64,000 nucleotides of DNA from Diplonema japonicum. Taxonomy: Eukaryota > Euglenozoa > Diplonemea > Diplonemida > Diplonemidae. The stretch lies in assembly GCA_964019335.1 (NCBI GenBank), contig OZ025668.1, positions 496,001 to 560,000 of the forward strand, given 5' to 3'. Made by a program: the position numbers and the translations under genes. This document shows positions 41,630-51,699 of this stretch, one piece after another (positions within the stretch are counted from its first letter, which is position 1; each line of letters opens with the position of its first letter). The notes beneath the pieces are model-generated. The model was not told the origin of the DNA, did no database searches, and saw only the letters and a program-made list of their open reading frames with translations.

Positions 41630-44600
41630 TTACACAAACTCGCTGACTCTGCTCCCCGAGTCGTCCAATTTCTCATCTGTGCATGAAATGCAATGGTGAA
41701 GGTGCATACCTTCTGGGTGAATATGTTCCACGGCTGCGGTGATGAGCGGTCCAAGGTCCTCAGTGACGTTGGAGTCCTGCAGTGGTTGAAGAATTAAAAG
41801 GATGGTTTGGGATACCTGTTGAATCTGCTGAGAGAGACGACGCCTCCTTGCCACGCGTATGAGCTCGTCTTCCTCTGCTTCGGTTGTTTGTCTGGACATG
41901 CGTCTCTCGTCTGTGGCCTCGCTGCTCCCGTCGTCTAGCTGCGTCCCGGCATAGACGAACACACTGCCCACTTGCCTGTCCCATTCGGGGTCGTTGGGCG
42001 TTTTGTAAGTTGTGGTGAGGAACGCAGGCCTTGGTGTTGGTTCCTTCCGCACTGGAAGGTCGGCCAGCACTGGAAGCGTCTTCAGATATGGATGCTTGTC
42101 CTCCTGGCTGGACGGTGTGCTTCGCTCAGGCTCAGCAACACTCTGACTGTGAGTACTCATTCCACTTCTCGGTGCGCTGGGTACACTTGGTGCAGAACTG
42201 AACCCACTTGAGCCGCTTCGTATACTCTGCGCACGTGGCGGGAGCCCATTCCCACTGCTGCTTCTACTCCCGCTTGCACTTCTAGAACTAGGATGGACCT
42301 TGCTCATGTCGAATGAAAACAACGGCGAGTTCCCTCTGCTGTACGCGGACACCGGAGTGCCGACCCCCACTCCAATGCCAACGCCTGGTACAGATCCATT
42401 GCCTACACCTACACTCACACCAGGGATTGGTTTCTTGCTCTGCATCTGTAAAGAGTACGCCTTGGTCATGAGCTCCATTTGGTTGGTGTTGGCTTCGTCT
42501 TGTATCTCCATCTGCTTCTGCACTTGTTCCTGTTCTAGCAGGAGCAGGGCGCGTTCGGTATTTGCCTTCACCGTCTGTACATCGTGTGCTTTGGTTGTGT
42601 GGTTCAACGCCTCCTGTGCCTCTAGCAGCTGTTTCGCTTGTCCCGCCTTCGTCTGTTGGTCTTTCACCACCTGATCGTCCATGTATGCCAACTGCAGCTT
42701 GTATTTCTCCTCGACAAGCCTGACTTCTTCTTGGTACTGTTGTTCCAAGGTTTTACGTACTTGTTTGATCTGTTTATCATGCTCCTCCTGCATGGTGCTG
42801 GTGGCAATGCGTACCTCGTTCTCGTAGTGACCGTCGAGCCTGACTTTCAGCTGCTGCAATTCGAAATTTATCTCTTGCTGGTTGCTGTCTTTCAATCTCT
42901 GAATAAGACATTTCTGCTCATGTACCTCTTGCTCCATCTGTTGTTTGATGGTAAACAGCTCGGAGTGGCACTGCTGAACTTGATAGTCGGCGTCCGCTGC
43001 GACGCGTTGCATCTCCTGTCGGTGCTCTTCCAGAGAGATGAAGTCACCTTGCATTTCAAGCGGGCGTTTCGGTGATTCAAAGCTATGCTGCTCTTGCAGC
43101 TGCAGCTGCTGCTCATTTTCATTAAGCTTCTGCTGCAGCTGCAGCACGTGCTTGCCCTGCGCTTCCAAAGCATCCCGTGTTTGCTGTTGGGCTTCATCCT
43201 GTTGCTCCTGATGCCGCGTCTGGAGAGCTGTCACTTCCTCAGCATGTTCCGCTCGCAACTGTTGCAGCATCAGTTTTTGTGTTTTTTGCTCCTCTTCCTG
43301 CTGGAGCCGCTGCTGGTGCATCTCCAGCCTCACCTGCTTCACTTCCTTCTCGTACTGTTTCTTCAACACCTCAACCTTGTCCTCCGCCAGAGATTTGATG
43401 TGTTCTTCCTGCTGTGCTTCCATCTTGGCCGCAAGCGCGAACTTTCTCTCCTTGAGTTCGAATTCATGCTGCATCTGAGACATGCGAAGCTCCAACTCTT
43501 GAAAGCGTTGTTCCCCTTCATGCTGCGTTGTCTGCAGTTGTGTTTGGTGGTCGTGGCGCTGTGCTTGGAGAGAGGCCTGTAGCTGTTTGAGCTGGCTGTT
43601 GAGCTGCCTATTCTTGTGCCGTTCGTCGAGGACCTCTTGCTGGTTCGCAAACTGCACGTCTTGGAGGCCGCTCAGCTGGCGCACCTGTACTTCGTACTCC
43701 GCAACCTTGCTCGCGAGACTTTTATTCGTCTCCCTCTCCTCTGCAAAACGCACATCCTGATCACGATTTTCCTTCAAAAGTGTTTCTGCTTCTTTGTGAC
43801 TCCTTCCTAACTTTGCTGCTTCTTCTGCCAACGCCTGCTCATGCTCGTAAACCAAATCATCGATTTGTTGTTGCAACTCACGGATCTTGGCATTCGCAGT
43901 TCGCAGTTTCTCATCTGTGCCCTGCTCTCTCTTAAGTCTCGATTTCAGTGTATCGATATCGTCCCTGAGGCGTGAGATCTCCACCAGGTGTTCCTTGTTT
44001 TTGGTCCCTTGCGTCTCATTCTCGATCTCTAGCTCCGACATTTTAGTGATCTCGTGTTTCAGGTTGGTGATGACGGTGTCCCTCTCCACGATGGTCTCCT
44101 CCAGGCGCTTGATGAGGCCTTGGTTGGCGTCATCGAAGTAAATTTCTTCATGAGCAGAGGCGGGGGCAGGGATTGGAGCCGTGGCAGGCCCTCCCAATTC
44201 AGTATCCATCGCAGGGGCTTGCGCGCTGTGCATCTGACTCAGGTCCCTCTTTCCCCCTACTATTCCCCCATTAATCAGCTGCTGCATCTGGGCACGCTGT
44301 TCCTGCATCAATATATAAACCATCTGCTGCTGGTCCTCGTACCGTCTTTCTTGATGCTCCAGCTCTCTTTCCATCTTTTGCATGTTTTGCTTTCCCATGG
44401 TTGTCTGATGCTCCTTGAAGTACCCCTTTACTTGCTCCTGCTGCTTCTCCAGCACTGTTTCGACGAACCGTTGCTGTTGCTTCTGGTTCTCCTTCAGGAG
44501 CTCGTACAGGCGCGTCTCATGTGTCTTCTGTTTGTCGTTCAGCTTGTTGTGTTTTTTCGCGAGTGACGACACGAGGTCCTCTTCAGTGTGTGCCTCACGT

Positions 44601-45697
44601 TTGCGGAGGATGGCAGCTGCCCACGTGGCATCGGCGGTGTCGAGGTGCATGTCTCCGCTTGCACTGGCGCTTTGCCGTATCTTTGTAAGCAGCCTGTTGT
44701 GGTAGTCCTCATCATCTTGGCCCTCAACTTCCTCGTAGATTTGGTGCCGCACACCATTCCCGTTCCGTCTGCGCTTCTCCGGTGCCGGGGGGCTCAGCCT
44801 GCTGACAGACTGTTTCCAGGGCTTCACACGTCTTTTCTCCTCTTTCATTTTCGCCACCTCGTGGTCCACTTGATTGCACATCACCTGCAGCTCACCCAAA
44901 GCCTGTCTGCACTCACGTGTCTCGGTCGCTAGATTTGTGTGCTGCTTTGTGTACTGCTTGACAGTCTCTTGTGCGATCTCTTTGACTTCGGGTGTGCCAA
45001 GCGGCCGCTGCGGCGGTGGCGGTGGTGGCAGTGGAGGAAGAGGATCACTCTCACTTGTGCTGCGCGATGATGGAGGCAGGGAGAGCCGCTTTGTCATAGT
45101 CTCTGGGTTGATTTTCGACAGACGCTGCTGCTCTGTTTCTGCAAAGGACCTCCTTGCTCGGACGAGCTCCTGGTCGGCCTCTGGGTTAGAAGGTTGGTCA
45201 GAAGGCCCTGCAGAAGGGAGAGATGCTGAATGGACCGCGGATGGGATGGAGCGGGGCTCAGGAGGCTCGCTTCCCTCGAGAGAGGGGGTCTTCACTGGTA
45301 GAGCAGTAGGGGTGGCAGGCGGTGGGGGCGGCTCGGTGCTGCTGGGATTCGATCTAGGAAGCTTGTGCATCTCACTGGAGCTTGTCCGACGAGATACACT
45401 GTCGATGGACCTTTGCGTCTGCCTAGAGGATAACGTCACGGGTACTTCAAACCGCTTTTTCTCGACCAACACCTCCCCCCTGTGTAAAGGCAGGGGCGCA
45501 GACCTCCTCAGCCGTACTTCTTGCCTCCCTTCACCCCCTGTGGCAGGCGCAGGCAAGCTTCTGCTCCCTTTGAGCATCTCCCTTTCGGCGCAAATCACCA
45601 CCGCCCGCTCCACAACATGCTCCCCCACCTGCACGTCACCTTTGTTTTGGACCCTAATCTTGATCTTTCTATTCTTCTTACCCTTCTTTACGCGCAC
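41630..45697 (-). CDS. 1.3-1.36 kilo-residue coiled-coil protein
   Basis: A very large protein. The N-terminal about 350 residues are Pro/Ser-rich and probably disordered. About 250-1060 is predicted coiled coil, extremely rich in Gln and Glu. About 1080-1250 is again low-complexity, Ser/Gly/Pro-rich. The C-terminus has a short helical region (LSQQIQQVSQTILLIL). A 33-base GT-AG intron at 41677-41709 fits before the end, giving PEDEKLDDSG. The 5' end is uncertain: the frame is open to about 45750 without an ATG, the first in-frame ATG is at 45577, and an ACACAG acceptor-like site at about 45722 suggests a missing upstream exon. Function unknown; centrosomal, flagellar or Golgi scaffolds have this make-up. 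Confidence 0.7.
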   Translation of the reverse strand: MRVKKGKKNRKIKIRVQNKGDVQVGEHVVERAVVICAEREMLKGSRSLPAPATGGEGRQEVRLRRSAPLPLHRGEVLVEKKRFEVPVTLSSRQTQRSIDSVSRRTSSSEMHKLPRSNPSSTEPPPPPATPTALPVKTPSLEGSEPPEPRSIPSAVHSASLPSAGPSDQPSNPEADQELVRARRSFAETEQQRLSKINPETMTKRLSLPPSSRSTSESDPLPPLPPPPPPQRPLGTPEVKEIAQETVKQYTKQHTNLATETRECRQALGELQVMCNQVDHEVAKMKEEKRRVKPWKQSVSRLSPPAPEKRRRNGNGVRHQIYEEVEGQDDEDYHNRLLTKIRQSASASGDMHLDTADATWAAAILRKREAHTEEDLVSSLAKKHNKLNDKQKTHETRLYELLKENQKQQQRFVETVLEKQQEQVKGYFKEHQTTMGKQNMQKMERELEHQERRYEDQQQMVYILMQEQRAQMQQLINGGIVGGKRDLSQMHSAQAPAMDTELGGPATAPIPAPASAHEEIYFDDANQGLIKRLEETIVERDTVITNLKHEITKMSELEIENETQGTKNKEHLVEISRLRDDIDTLKSRLKREQGTDEKLRTANAKIRELQQQIDDLVYEHEQALAEEAAKLGRSHKEAETLLKENRDQDVRFAEERETNKSLASKVAEYEVQVRQLSGLQDVQFANQQEVLDERHKNRQLNSQLKQLQASLQAQRHDHQTQLQTTQHEGEQRFQELELRMSQMQHEFELKERKFALAAKMEAQQEEHIKSLAEDKVEVLKKQYEKEVKQVRLEMHQQRLQQEEEQKTQKLMLQQLRAEHAEEVTALQTRHQEQQDEAQQQTRDALEAQGKHVLQLQQKLNENEQQLQLQEQHSFESPKRPLEMQGDFISLEEHRQEMQRVAADADYQVQQCHSELFTIKQQMEQEVHEQKCLIQRLKDSNQQEINFELQQLKVRLDGHYENEVRIATSTMQEEHDKQIKQVRKTLEQQYQEEVRLVEEKYKLQLAYMDDQVVKDQQTKAGQAKQLLEAQEALNHTTKAHDVQTVKANTERALLLLEQEQVQKQMEIQDEANTNQMELMTKAYSLQMQSKKPIPGVSVGVGNGSVPGVGIGVGVGTPVSAYSRGNSPLFSFDMSKVHPSSRSASGSRSSSGNGLPPRAQSIRSGSSGFSSAPSVPSAPRSGMSTHSQSVAEPERSTPSSQEDKHPYLKTLPVLADLPVRKEPTPRPAFLTTTYKTPNDPEWDRQVGSVFVYAGTQLDDGSSEATDERRMSRQTTEAEEDELIRVARRRRLSQQIQQVSQTILLILQPLQDSNVTEDLGPLITAAVEHIHPEGMHLHHCISCTDEKLDDSGSRVSEFV

Positions 45698-45856
45698 ATC
45701 TACGAGGGAAGGGAGAGTCCTGTGTTGTGTTATACTTCTGCTTACAAAAACAACTATCTTTTCTCATTTTCGTTTTTTTTCTTTCTTTTTTTTTTTTTTT
45801 GCTTCATCTTTTCTTTCTTTTTCTCTCTCTCTCTCTCTTTTTTTTTTTTTTTTTTT

Positions 45857-46501
45857 TCATTCTTCAGGGGTAATAAGGTCCTGCCAATCCCCGGTCCCTG
45901 TTCGGTAAAGACCTTCTTTGTAGGCAACCTTGTGCAACATTACCTCGAGGCGGCAGGTTTCTTTGAGGGTGATGGGCCGCGGCCGGTTGGAGCGCAGGGC
46001 ATCGTTGATGAGGAACTCTTGAGACGCTTTGCAGATGCCGTTGTTCAGGAGGTTCACAGTATGGAGGGTTGAGTTCTGCGACACGATAGTACGGTGGAGC
46101 TTCACGGCACCCTTGAAGGTGATGGTATTGCCGTACAGCCACAAGGTGTGCACAGAAGAGTTATTCCTGAGGAAATCACAAATTGCCTCCATGCAACCGT
46201 CGGAAACCTGACAGCTGTTTAAATTGATCTTTTTCAGGCTTCGAATGTGTGCCACGGCTTGCAACAACAGCGCCACCCCGTCTTCCCACCGCCCCACTTC
46301 GTTGTGATCCAGATCCAACACCTCTAAGCTGTTGTTCTCTTCAAGGGCATCCAGTAGCCTCTCGAACACTGCCCTTGACATCTTTTTCCCTTGCATGTGA
46401 CCGTAGAAAGACGCGACTGTGACCCCGTTCTCCCTAACTGCTTGTATGAGGTCCTCCGTGCTTATCGCTGCCATCCATTGGTTGTTTGTGCTGACCGACA
46501 T
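45857..46501 (-). CDS. leucine-rich-repeat protein (RNI type)
   Basis: A 214-residue protein with at least three ribonuclease-inhibitor-type leucine-rich repeats: SLEVLDLDHNEVG, LKKINLNSCQVSDG and VHTLWLYGNTITF, followed by LHTVNLLNNGI. The N-terminus (AISTEDLIQAVREN) and C-terminus (EGLYRTGTGDWQ) are non-repeat caps. It has no signal or membrane part, so it is a soluble protein-binding scaffold. I chose the ATG at 46499-46501; an upstream extension exists only with a GTG codon. The gene directly precedes the giant coiled-coil gene in the transcription order. Confidence 0.7.
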   Translation of the reverse strand: MSVSTNNQWMAAISTEDLIQAVRENGVTVASFYGHMQGKKMSRAVFERLLDALEENNSLEVLDLDHNEVGRWEDGVALLLQAVAHIRSLKKINLNSCQVSDGCMEAICDFLRNNSSVHTLWLYGNTITFKGAVKLHRTIVSQNSTLHTVNLLNNGICKASQEFLINDALRSNRPRPITLKETCRLEVMLHKVAYKEGLYRTGTGDWQDLITPEE

Positions 46502-46654
46502 ATGTGTGTGTGTGTTGTTTAAGTGAATGCCCGTAGGGAGGTGCCCGTGGCCCACATCTAGGTGAGGGCTGCTGTTAGATTGACTTACCTCTAAAATCTA
46601 ACAAAAATAAATGCAAACAATGCAGAGTGCTTTTAAAAACACTACTCGCATTTC

Positions 46655-48720
46655 TGATCTATTCTCGACTCTCCAAACATCTCCCAGTTGCGTAGGGGTG
46701 CTCCTTTTGATTTGTTCAAAATAACGGGCGCCAGGGAAGCTCTTGGTGAGGTACTTTTTGTTGTTCATCACATTCTACTCTCGAATCTTGAATGTGTTGC
46801 TTCCAGTGTGCAGGTAAGGATTAACCGCACTTGGTGATCAACATCCTTGTCTCTTTTCTTTTTTTTCTTCTCAGTGGGTGTCTGGGCCCCACCTTAACAC
46901 TTGCCGCCTACAAGTGGTGGTCAGGCAAGCTGACTCGGGTGCCGTGCTCAGGAACCAAGAACACAGTTCGTGGCCTCTCGTCTGCTCAACATCCACATCT
47001 CGGGGAAAAGATCTCCTGCGAAGGAAGATGTGAAGCTCCCTTCCAGGGTTGTAATGCCCCTCCAGTCGTGTCGCTTCTCCTGCTCGCTCATCTTGTCAGG
47101 TGAATTTGCCTTTCTCAGCACTGAAGCCTTTCGAGGAAGGTCTAGGTCCGGACTCGGAGGACTTTTGCCTTTCTCCACCTACCCCCTTTCTCGTGCTGAC
47201 CACTAGTTGCCGTTCTCATCAGTGGGAAGTCAGATGTAGTTCTCACTCATCCCAAAAGGGTATGAAAAAATGAACAATTGTAGGTTATCGTTGTCATCAT
47301 TAAGAACCGTCTAAATAAACCCGCACTGTCTCCACTGTCTCGGTGTCTGTGATGCACCCTCATGTGGCATTTCAGGCCGAAAGAGGGCCTAATTTCCACC
47401 TGATTGTTGCACTGCTTGTCCTGCCACAGGAAGCTCTTGCTTTTCCGTCACCCAACCTGTTCTAGTTCGGTGTTAATCACCCTACAGTGCCACCATTGCT
47501 GCACCGGGGCCAGTACCACCAAGCACCTTTTAAAACAAACCCCAGCCATGTTCTTTCTCCCAACCGTTTAGGGGTTGTCAGGTGCACTGGGAGCACCGCA
47601 ACCAGGACACAGTTGGTGACAATTCAACACCTTCACACATCTCGGGTCGTGTGGCTTCTCCTGCTCGCTCATCTTGTCAGGTGAAGCCTTTCGAGGAAGG
47701 TCTAGGTCCGGACTCTGCTGACCATTCTCAGTCGCTCTCTCACGGTTGTCTGGACCCATGACTTGATCCAGGTGGCTGTCACAGGGGATTCGATGTGATG
47801 TCTAATACAACTAAGCCTGCACTGTCTCGGTGTCTGTGATGCACCCTCATGTGGCATTTCAGGCCGAAAGAGGGCCTAATTTCCACCTGATGTGTTCTGG
47901 TCTTTTACTTGTGACCCTCTATACATCTCCCAGTTGCGTAGGGGTGCTCCTTTTGATTTGTTCAAAATAACGGGCCAGGGAAGCTCTTGGTGAGGTACTC
48001 TTCACTCGAATCTTGAATGTGTTGCTTCCAGTGTGCAGGTAAGGATTAACCGCACTTGGTGATCAACATCCTTGTCTTTTTTTTGCTGACCATACTCGGT
48101 ATCTCTCACGGTTGTCTGGACCCATGACTTGATCCAGGTGGCTGTCACAGGGGATTCGATGTGATGTCTAAAACAACTAAACCTGCACTGTCTCGGTGTC
48201 TGTGATGCACCCTCATGTGGCATTTCAGGCCGAAAGAGGGCCTAATTTCCACCTGATCCATATTCTCGACTCTCCAAACATCTCCCAGTTGCGTAGGGGT
48301 GCTCCTTTTGATTTGTTCAAAATAACGGGCGCCAGGGAAGCTCTTGGTGAGGTACTCTTCTCTCGAATCTTGAATGTGTTGCTTCCAGTGTGCAGGTAAC
48401 GATTAACCGCACTTGGTGATCAACATCCTTGTCTTTTCTTTTTTTTTCTTCTTAGTGAGTGTCTGGGCCCCACCTTAACACTTGCCGCCTACAAGTGGTG
48501 GCCAGGCAAGCTGACTCGGGTGCCGTGCTCAGGAACCAAGAACAACAACATCCACATCTCGGGGAAAAGATCTCCTGCGAAGGAAGATGCAAAGCTCCCT
48601 TCCAGGGTTGTAATGCCCCTCCAGTCGTGTCGCTTCTCCTGCTCATCCTGTCAGGTGAATGTGAAGGTCTTTTGCCTCATGCAGAGGCATTCATCAAGAA
48701 ACCCATCGCCTGTAGCTATA
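46655..48720. repeat. mosaic repeat region, left of the GST pair
   Basis: Built from shared blocks of 70-180 bases in changing order. Block A (ATCTCCCAGTTGCGTAGGGG) occurs at about 46676, 47923 and 48282. Block B (GTAAGGATTAACCGCACTTG) occurs at about 46813 and 48039, with a variant at 48406. Block C (CACCTTAACACTTGCCGCC) is at about 46890 and 48472. Block D (CCACATCTCGGGGAAAAG) is at about 46991 and 48551. Block E (GTGGCATTTCAGGCCG) is at about 47361, 47851 and 48217. Blocks F and G are near 47455 and 47738. Block B is followed by a pyrimidine tract and CAG or TAG before block C, so on the plus strand it reads like an intron. No intact protein frame is shared by the copies. Confidence 0.8.
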
Positions 48721-48754
48721 GCGCATCAGATCCATTTCTCCGCATTTTTTTTCA

Positions 48755-48796
<42 letters not shown>

Positions 48797-49137
48797 TTTT
48801 CCTGTGTGGTATCTTGAAAGTACACAGACATAGACAAAATCTTTGAAAAAAATTGCGATGTTGCTTAAAAACATCGCAAAAAGAAAAGAGAGGAGAAGAG
48901 AGGAGAAGAGACGAGAAGAAAATAAAGGAAGGAAAACAAAAGGAATAAAATAGACATGCAGAGCAGGGAGTGCGGAGCGGGCAAGCCTCTTGAATCCAAA
49001 CGGTTAACTGTTATAGTTAAATTTGTTGATTCTAATCATAACGATACTTGACTTTTTCGCATCCAGAACCGAAGTGCTTTCGAGGATTTCAAAGAAAAAA
49101 AAATATTTTCACCTTTATGGAAATCTAAAGTGAAAAT

Positions 49138-49179
<42 letters not shown>

Positions 49180-49335
49180 CCTCAAAGACCTCACTTGAAA
49201 TACCCTGTGTATACATGAGGCGTCATTTATTAAGATATGAAGCATTTATACAGATGTCTTCTTTTTGTAAAAAGACTTCTGGTAGGTTTCCCCTTTTTTT
49301 TTGTTTGGGGATTAAAAAAATCGCGCCAATTGTCA
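48721..49335. other. spacer
   Basis: T runs of 30-40 bases at 48758-48796 and 49140-49174, with AGAGGAGAAG repeats between. No gene supported. Confidence 0.6.
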
Positions 49336-50148
49336 TCACCAACCACAAACCTTCATACCCTTCTGCACAGCGGGGCGTGCGAGGATCTTCTCGTGCCACA
49401 CCAAGAGGTTCTTGTACTGCGTGGATGACAGGAAGTTGCAAGCGTTGTTTGTCTCGCTCTTGTAACCCTCCTCCCTGACGATCTGGTGGAACCAAGGGAA
49501 GCACGCCATGTCCGCAATGCTGTACTCCTCCCCAAGGATGTAAGGGCGAGTCTCGAGGTGCTGGTCCAAGACAGAGCACAGTCTCTGGACCTCCATACCG
49601 TAGCGGGAGACACCATAGTCACGTGCCTCGCACTTATCAGCAGGCGCGTAAGCGAAGAAGTGCCCGAAGTTGCCTGTCATGGGGCCTTGCCCTGCCATTT
49701 GCCAGAACAGCCAGTTCATAAGCTCAGCCCTTGCGACAGAATCATCGATAGGGGGGGCGAACTTTTTGTACTTGTCAGCGAAGTACAACATGATGCTGGC
49801 GGACTCGAAGAGGTGCACCTCAGTGGAGCCGTCCTTGCCGCCCTTCCTGTCGACCGCGCAGGGGATCTTGCTGTTGGGGTTCACACCCACGAAGCCCTTG
49901 CTGAATTGCGTTCCGTCCAAAATGTTCACAAGGTGAGCATCGTATTCCAACTCAAGCTCCTCAAGAAGGATGCCGACCTTCCACCCGTTTGGCGTTGCAA
50001 GGGAGTACAGCTGGATGTCGGCAGGTCCTGCTGCAGCCGCTTCATCGTTACGCGCACCTGCCTTTGGGCTGTTGATTCCACAGAACTTGTTCCCATCCAC
50101 CTCTGCATATAAATCTTCGATACTCTCAGGCGGCACCCATGTCGTCAT
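49336..50148 (-). CDS. YghU-like (Nu-class) glutathione transferase, copy 1
   Basis: A 270-residue glutathione transferase. The closest recognised relatives are bacterial YghU/YfcG disulfide reductases that bind glutathione in a thioredoxin fold. Seen: INSPKAGA near residue 25, LYSLATPNGWKV (48-58) with the TPN glutathione site, NPNSKIP (90-96), ESASIMLYFADK (115-126), and the C-terminal helical domain (MNWLFWQMAG; YSIADMACFPWF). The first 40 residues are the usual leading arm of YghU-type proteins. Likely role: thiol-disulfide or peroxide metabolism in the cytosol. It is a tandem partner of the next gene; the last two thirds are almost identical while the first 80 residues differ more. The start is ATG at 50146-50148. 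Confidence 0.88.
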   Translation of the reverse strand: MTTWVPPESIEDLYAEVDGNKFCGINSPKAGARNDEAAAAGPADIQLYSLATPNGWKVGILLEELELEYDAHLVNILDGTQFSKGFVGVNPNSKIPCAVDRKGGKDGSTEVHLFESASIMLYFADKYKKFAPPIDDSVARAELMNWLFWQMAGQGPMTGNFGHFFAYAPADKCEARDYGVSRYGMEVQRLCSVLDQHLETRPYILGEEYSIADMACFPWFHQIVREEGYKSETNNACNFLSSTQYKNLLVWHEKILARPAVQKGMKVCGW

Positions 50149-50286
50149 ATTTTGGTGTAAAAAAAAAAAGAAAGAAAAAGGAGAAAGCGGGCGAGAAATG
50201 CTGCAAAAAAACTTATCAATAGTGCGTACGATTCAATAGCAAAACGCATAAAGCGACAGAGGGATAGGCATGGGGGCAGTTCGTGC

Positions 50287-50382
50287 TTATGCTTTGGCAC
50301 GCTTCAGATTCTTCTTTGTGAAGAAAGCTGAAGGAGCCGCGGCAGTCTGGTGTGTCTTAATGATACCAGTGTAGCAGGTGAA
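50287..50382 (-). other. orphan terminal-exon-like ORF between the GST copies
   Basis: After a CTTCCTCCCTTCCAG acceptor ending at 50383 the coding strand stays open for 31 codons to TAA: it begins FTCYTGIIKTHQT and ends FFTKKNLKRAKA. It has no ATG. It could be a leftover last exon, a pseudogene or an alternative end of the upstream GST gene. None of these can be shown. Confidence 0.3.
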
Positions 50383-50469
50383 CTGGAAGGGAGGAAGGAT
50401 AAAACTAACGTGGAATGTTAAAAGGGATAACGTGAGGTTGTTTTCTTCTTCTTGTTCTTCTTCTAGTAT

Positions 50470-51282
50470 TTACCAGCCGCAGACCTTAATACCCTTCTGC
50501 ACAGCGGGGCGTGCGAGGATCTTCTCGTACCACACCATGAGGTTCTTGTACTGCGTGGATGACAGGAAGTTGCAAGCGTTGTTTGTCTCGATCTTGTAAC
50601 CCTCCTCCCTGACGATCTGGTGGAACCAAGGGAAGCACGCCATGTCCGCAATGCTGTACTCCTCCCCAAGGATGTAAGGGCGAGTCTCGAGGTGCTGGTC
50701 CAAGACAGAGCACAATCTCTGGACCTCCATACCGTAGCGGGAGGCACCATAGTCACGTGCCTCGCACTTATCAGCAGGCGCGTAGGTGAAGAAGTGCCCG
50801 AAGTTGCCTGTCATGGGGCCTTGCCCTGCCATTTGCCAGAATAGCCAGTTCATAAGCTCAGCCCTTGCGACAGTGTCATCGGTAGGGGGGACGAACTTCT
50901 TGAACTTGTCAGCGAAGTACAACATGATGCTGGCGGACTCGAAGAGGTGCACCTCAGTGGAGCCGTCCTTGCCGCCCTTCCTGTCGACCGCGCAGGGGAT
51001 CTTGCTGTTGGGGTTCACACCCACGAAGCCCTTGCTGAACTGGTCGCCCTTCATGATGTTGACCGTGTGGGCATTGTACTCTACGCCAAGCTCCTCAAGA
51101 AGGATGCCGACCTTCCACCCGTTTGGCGTTGCAAGGGAGTACAGCTGGATGTCGGCGGCTCCTACCTCTGCAGCTGTTTCGTCACGTGCGCCTGCTGTGG
51201 GGCGGTTGATGCCTGCCCATTTGTTCCCACTCGCCTTTGCGTACAAGTCCTCAATCTTAGCAGGTGGTGCCCATGACGACAT
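50470..51282 (-). CDS. YghU-like (Nu-class) glutathione transferase, copy 2
   Basis: 270 residues, paralogous to the gene at 49336 and with the same motifs: INRPTAGA, LYSLATPNGWKV, NPNSKIP, ESASIMLYFADK and MNWLFWQMAG. Differences gather in the first 85 residues and at scattered surface positions (for example KFVPPTDDT against KFAPPIDDS). Both copies end VCGW. Its leader contains a short ORF for a membrane helix ending only four bases before this ATG (51280-51282). Function as for copy 1; different expression could come from the distinct leader. It lies between two mosaic repeat regions, which may have helped the duplication. Confidence 0.88.
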   Translation of the reverse strand: MSSWAPPAKIEDLYAKASGNKWAGINRPTAGARDETAAEVGAADIQLYSLATPNGWKVGILLEELGVEYNAHTVNIMKGDQFSKGFVGVNPNSKIPCAVDRKGGKDGSTEVHLFESASIMLYFADKFKKFVPPTDDTVARAELMNWLFWQMAGQGPMTGNFGHFFTYAPADKCEARDYGASRYGMEVQRLCSVLDQHLETRPYILGEEYSIADMACFPWFHQIVREEGYKIETNNACNFLSSTQYKNLMVWYEKILARPAVQKGIKVCGW

Positions 51283-51286
51283 GTTT

Positions 51287-51394
51287 TTACTTGCTTTTTT
51301 TTTTCTCCCGGAAGTGTTCTATCTCATGATAATATATTGCCAAGCCAAGAGCACCAAACAAGAATGTCAAAAATACATTTTTAAATGCCCACAT
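51287..51394 (-). CDS. short transmembrane ORF just upstream of GST copy 2
   Basis: 35 codons: MWAFKNVFLTFLFG, then ALGLAIYYHEIEHF and a lysine end. It is a clear single membrane helix with a basic tail, the layout of small mitochondrial or tail-anchored proteins. It stops within a run of ten A, four bases before the GST start. It may be a small gene, an upstream ORF, or an N-terminal anchor of the GST if the A run is one base wrong. The evidence cannot separate these. Confidence 0.4.
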   Translation of the reverse strand: MWAFKNVFLTFLFGALGLAIYYHEIEHFREKKKSK

Positions 51395-51699
51395 TTCAGC
51401 AAGATATTGGGGGGAGGGGTGGGATGAAGTTTTCTTCTTCAAACATTCAATCTTTTTTTTTTTGTCGCCCCTCCCACTTTTTCTCTGTCTCAACCTATAT
51501 TCTTAAAGGCAACTGTATAACACAAGAGGGGAGGGTGTCATCTGAAGGCTAGTGCTGCTGCATCGAGACGGGTCCTAATTAAAACACTTTAAATAAACAT
51601 TGGAAGCTCACTGAACTGTCATCTTAATGCTCTTCATCCTCTTCATTAATCTGTGGATATTGGATTGAATTGGATAACAACAAGAAAACAGCTATCATT

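Noticed and set aside
42638-44566. Leu/Phe-rich plus-strand ORFs opposite the giant coiled-coil gene
   Set aside because: They are the antisense of Gln/Glu-rich coiled coil, which yields Leu-rich shadows.
46801-46875. Block B of the mosaic repeat as a spliced-leader RNA gene (exon followed by GTAAGG)
   Set aside because: It is followed by an intron-like pyrimidine tract and acceptor rather than an Sm-site and short end, and lies on the plus strand; I cannot support a leader RNA from this.
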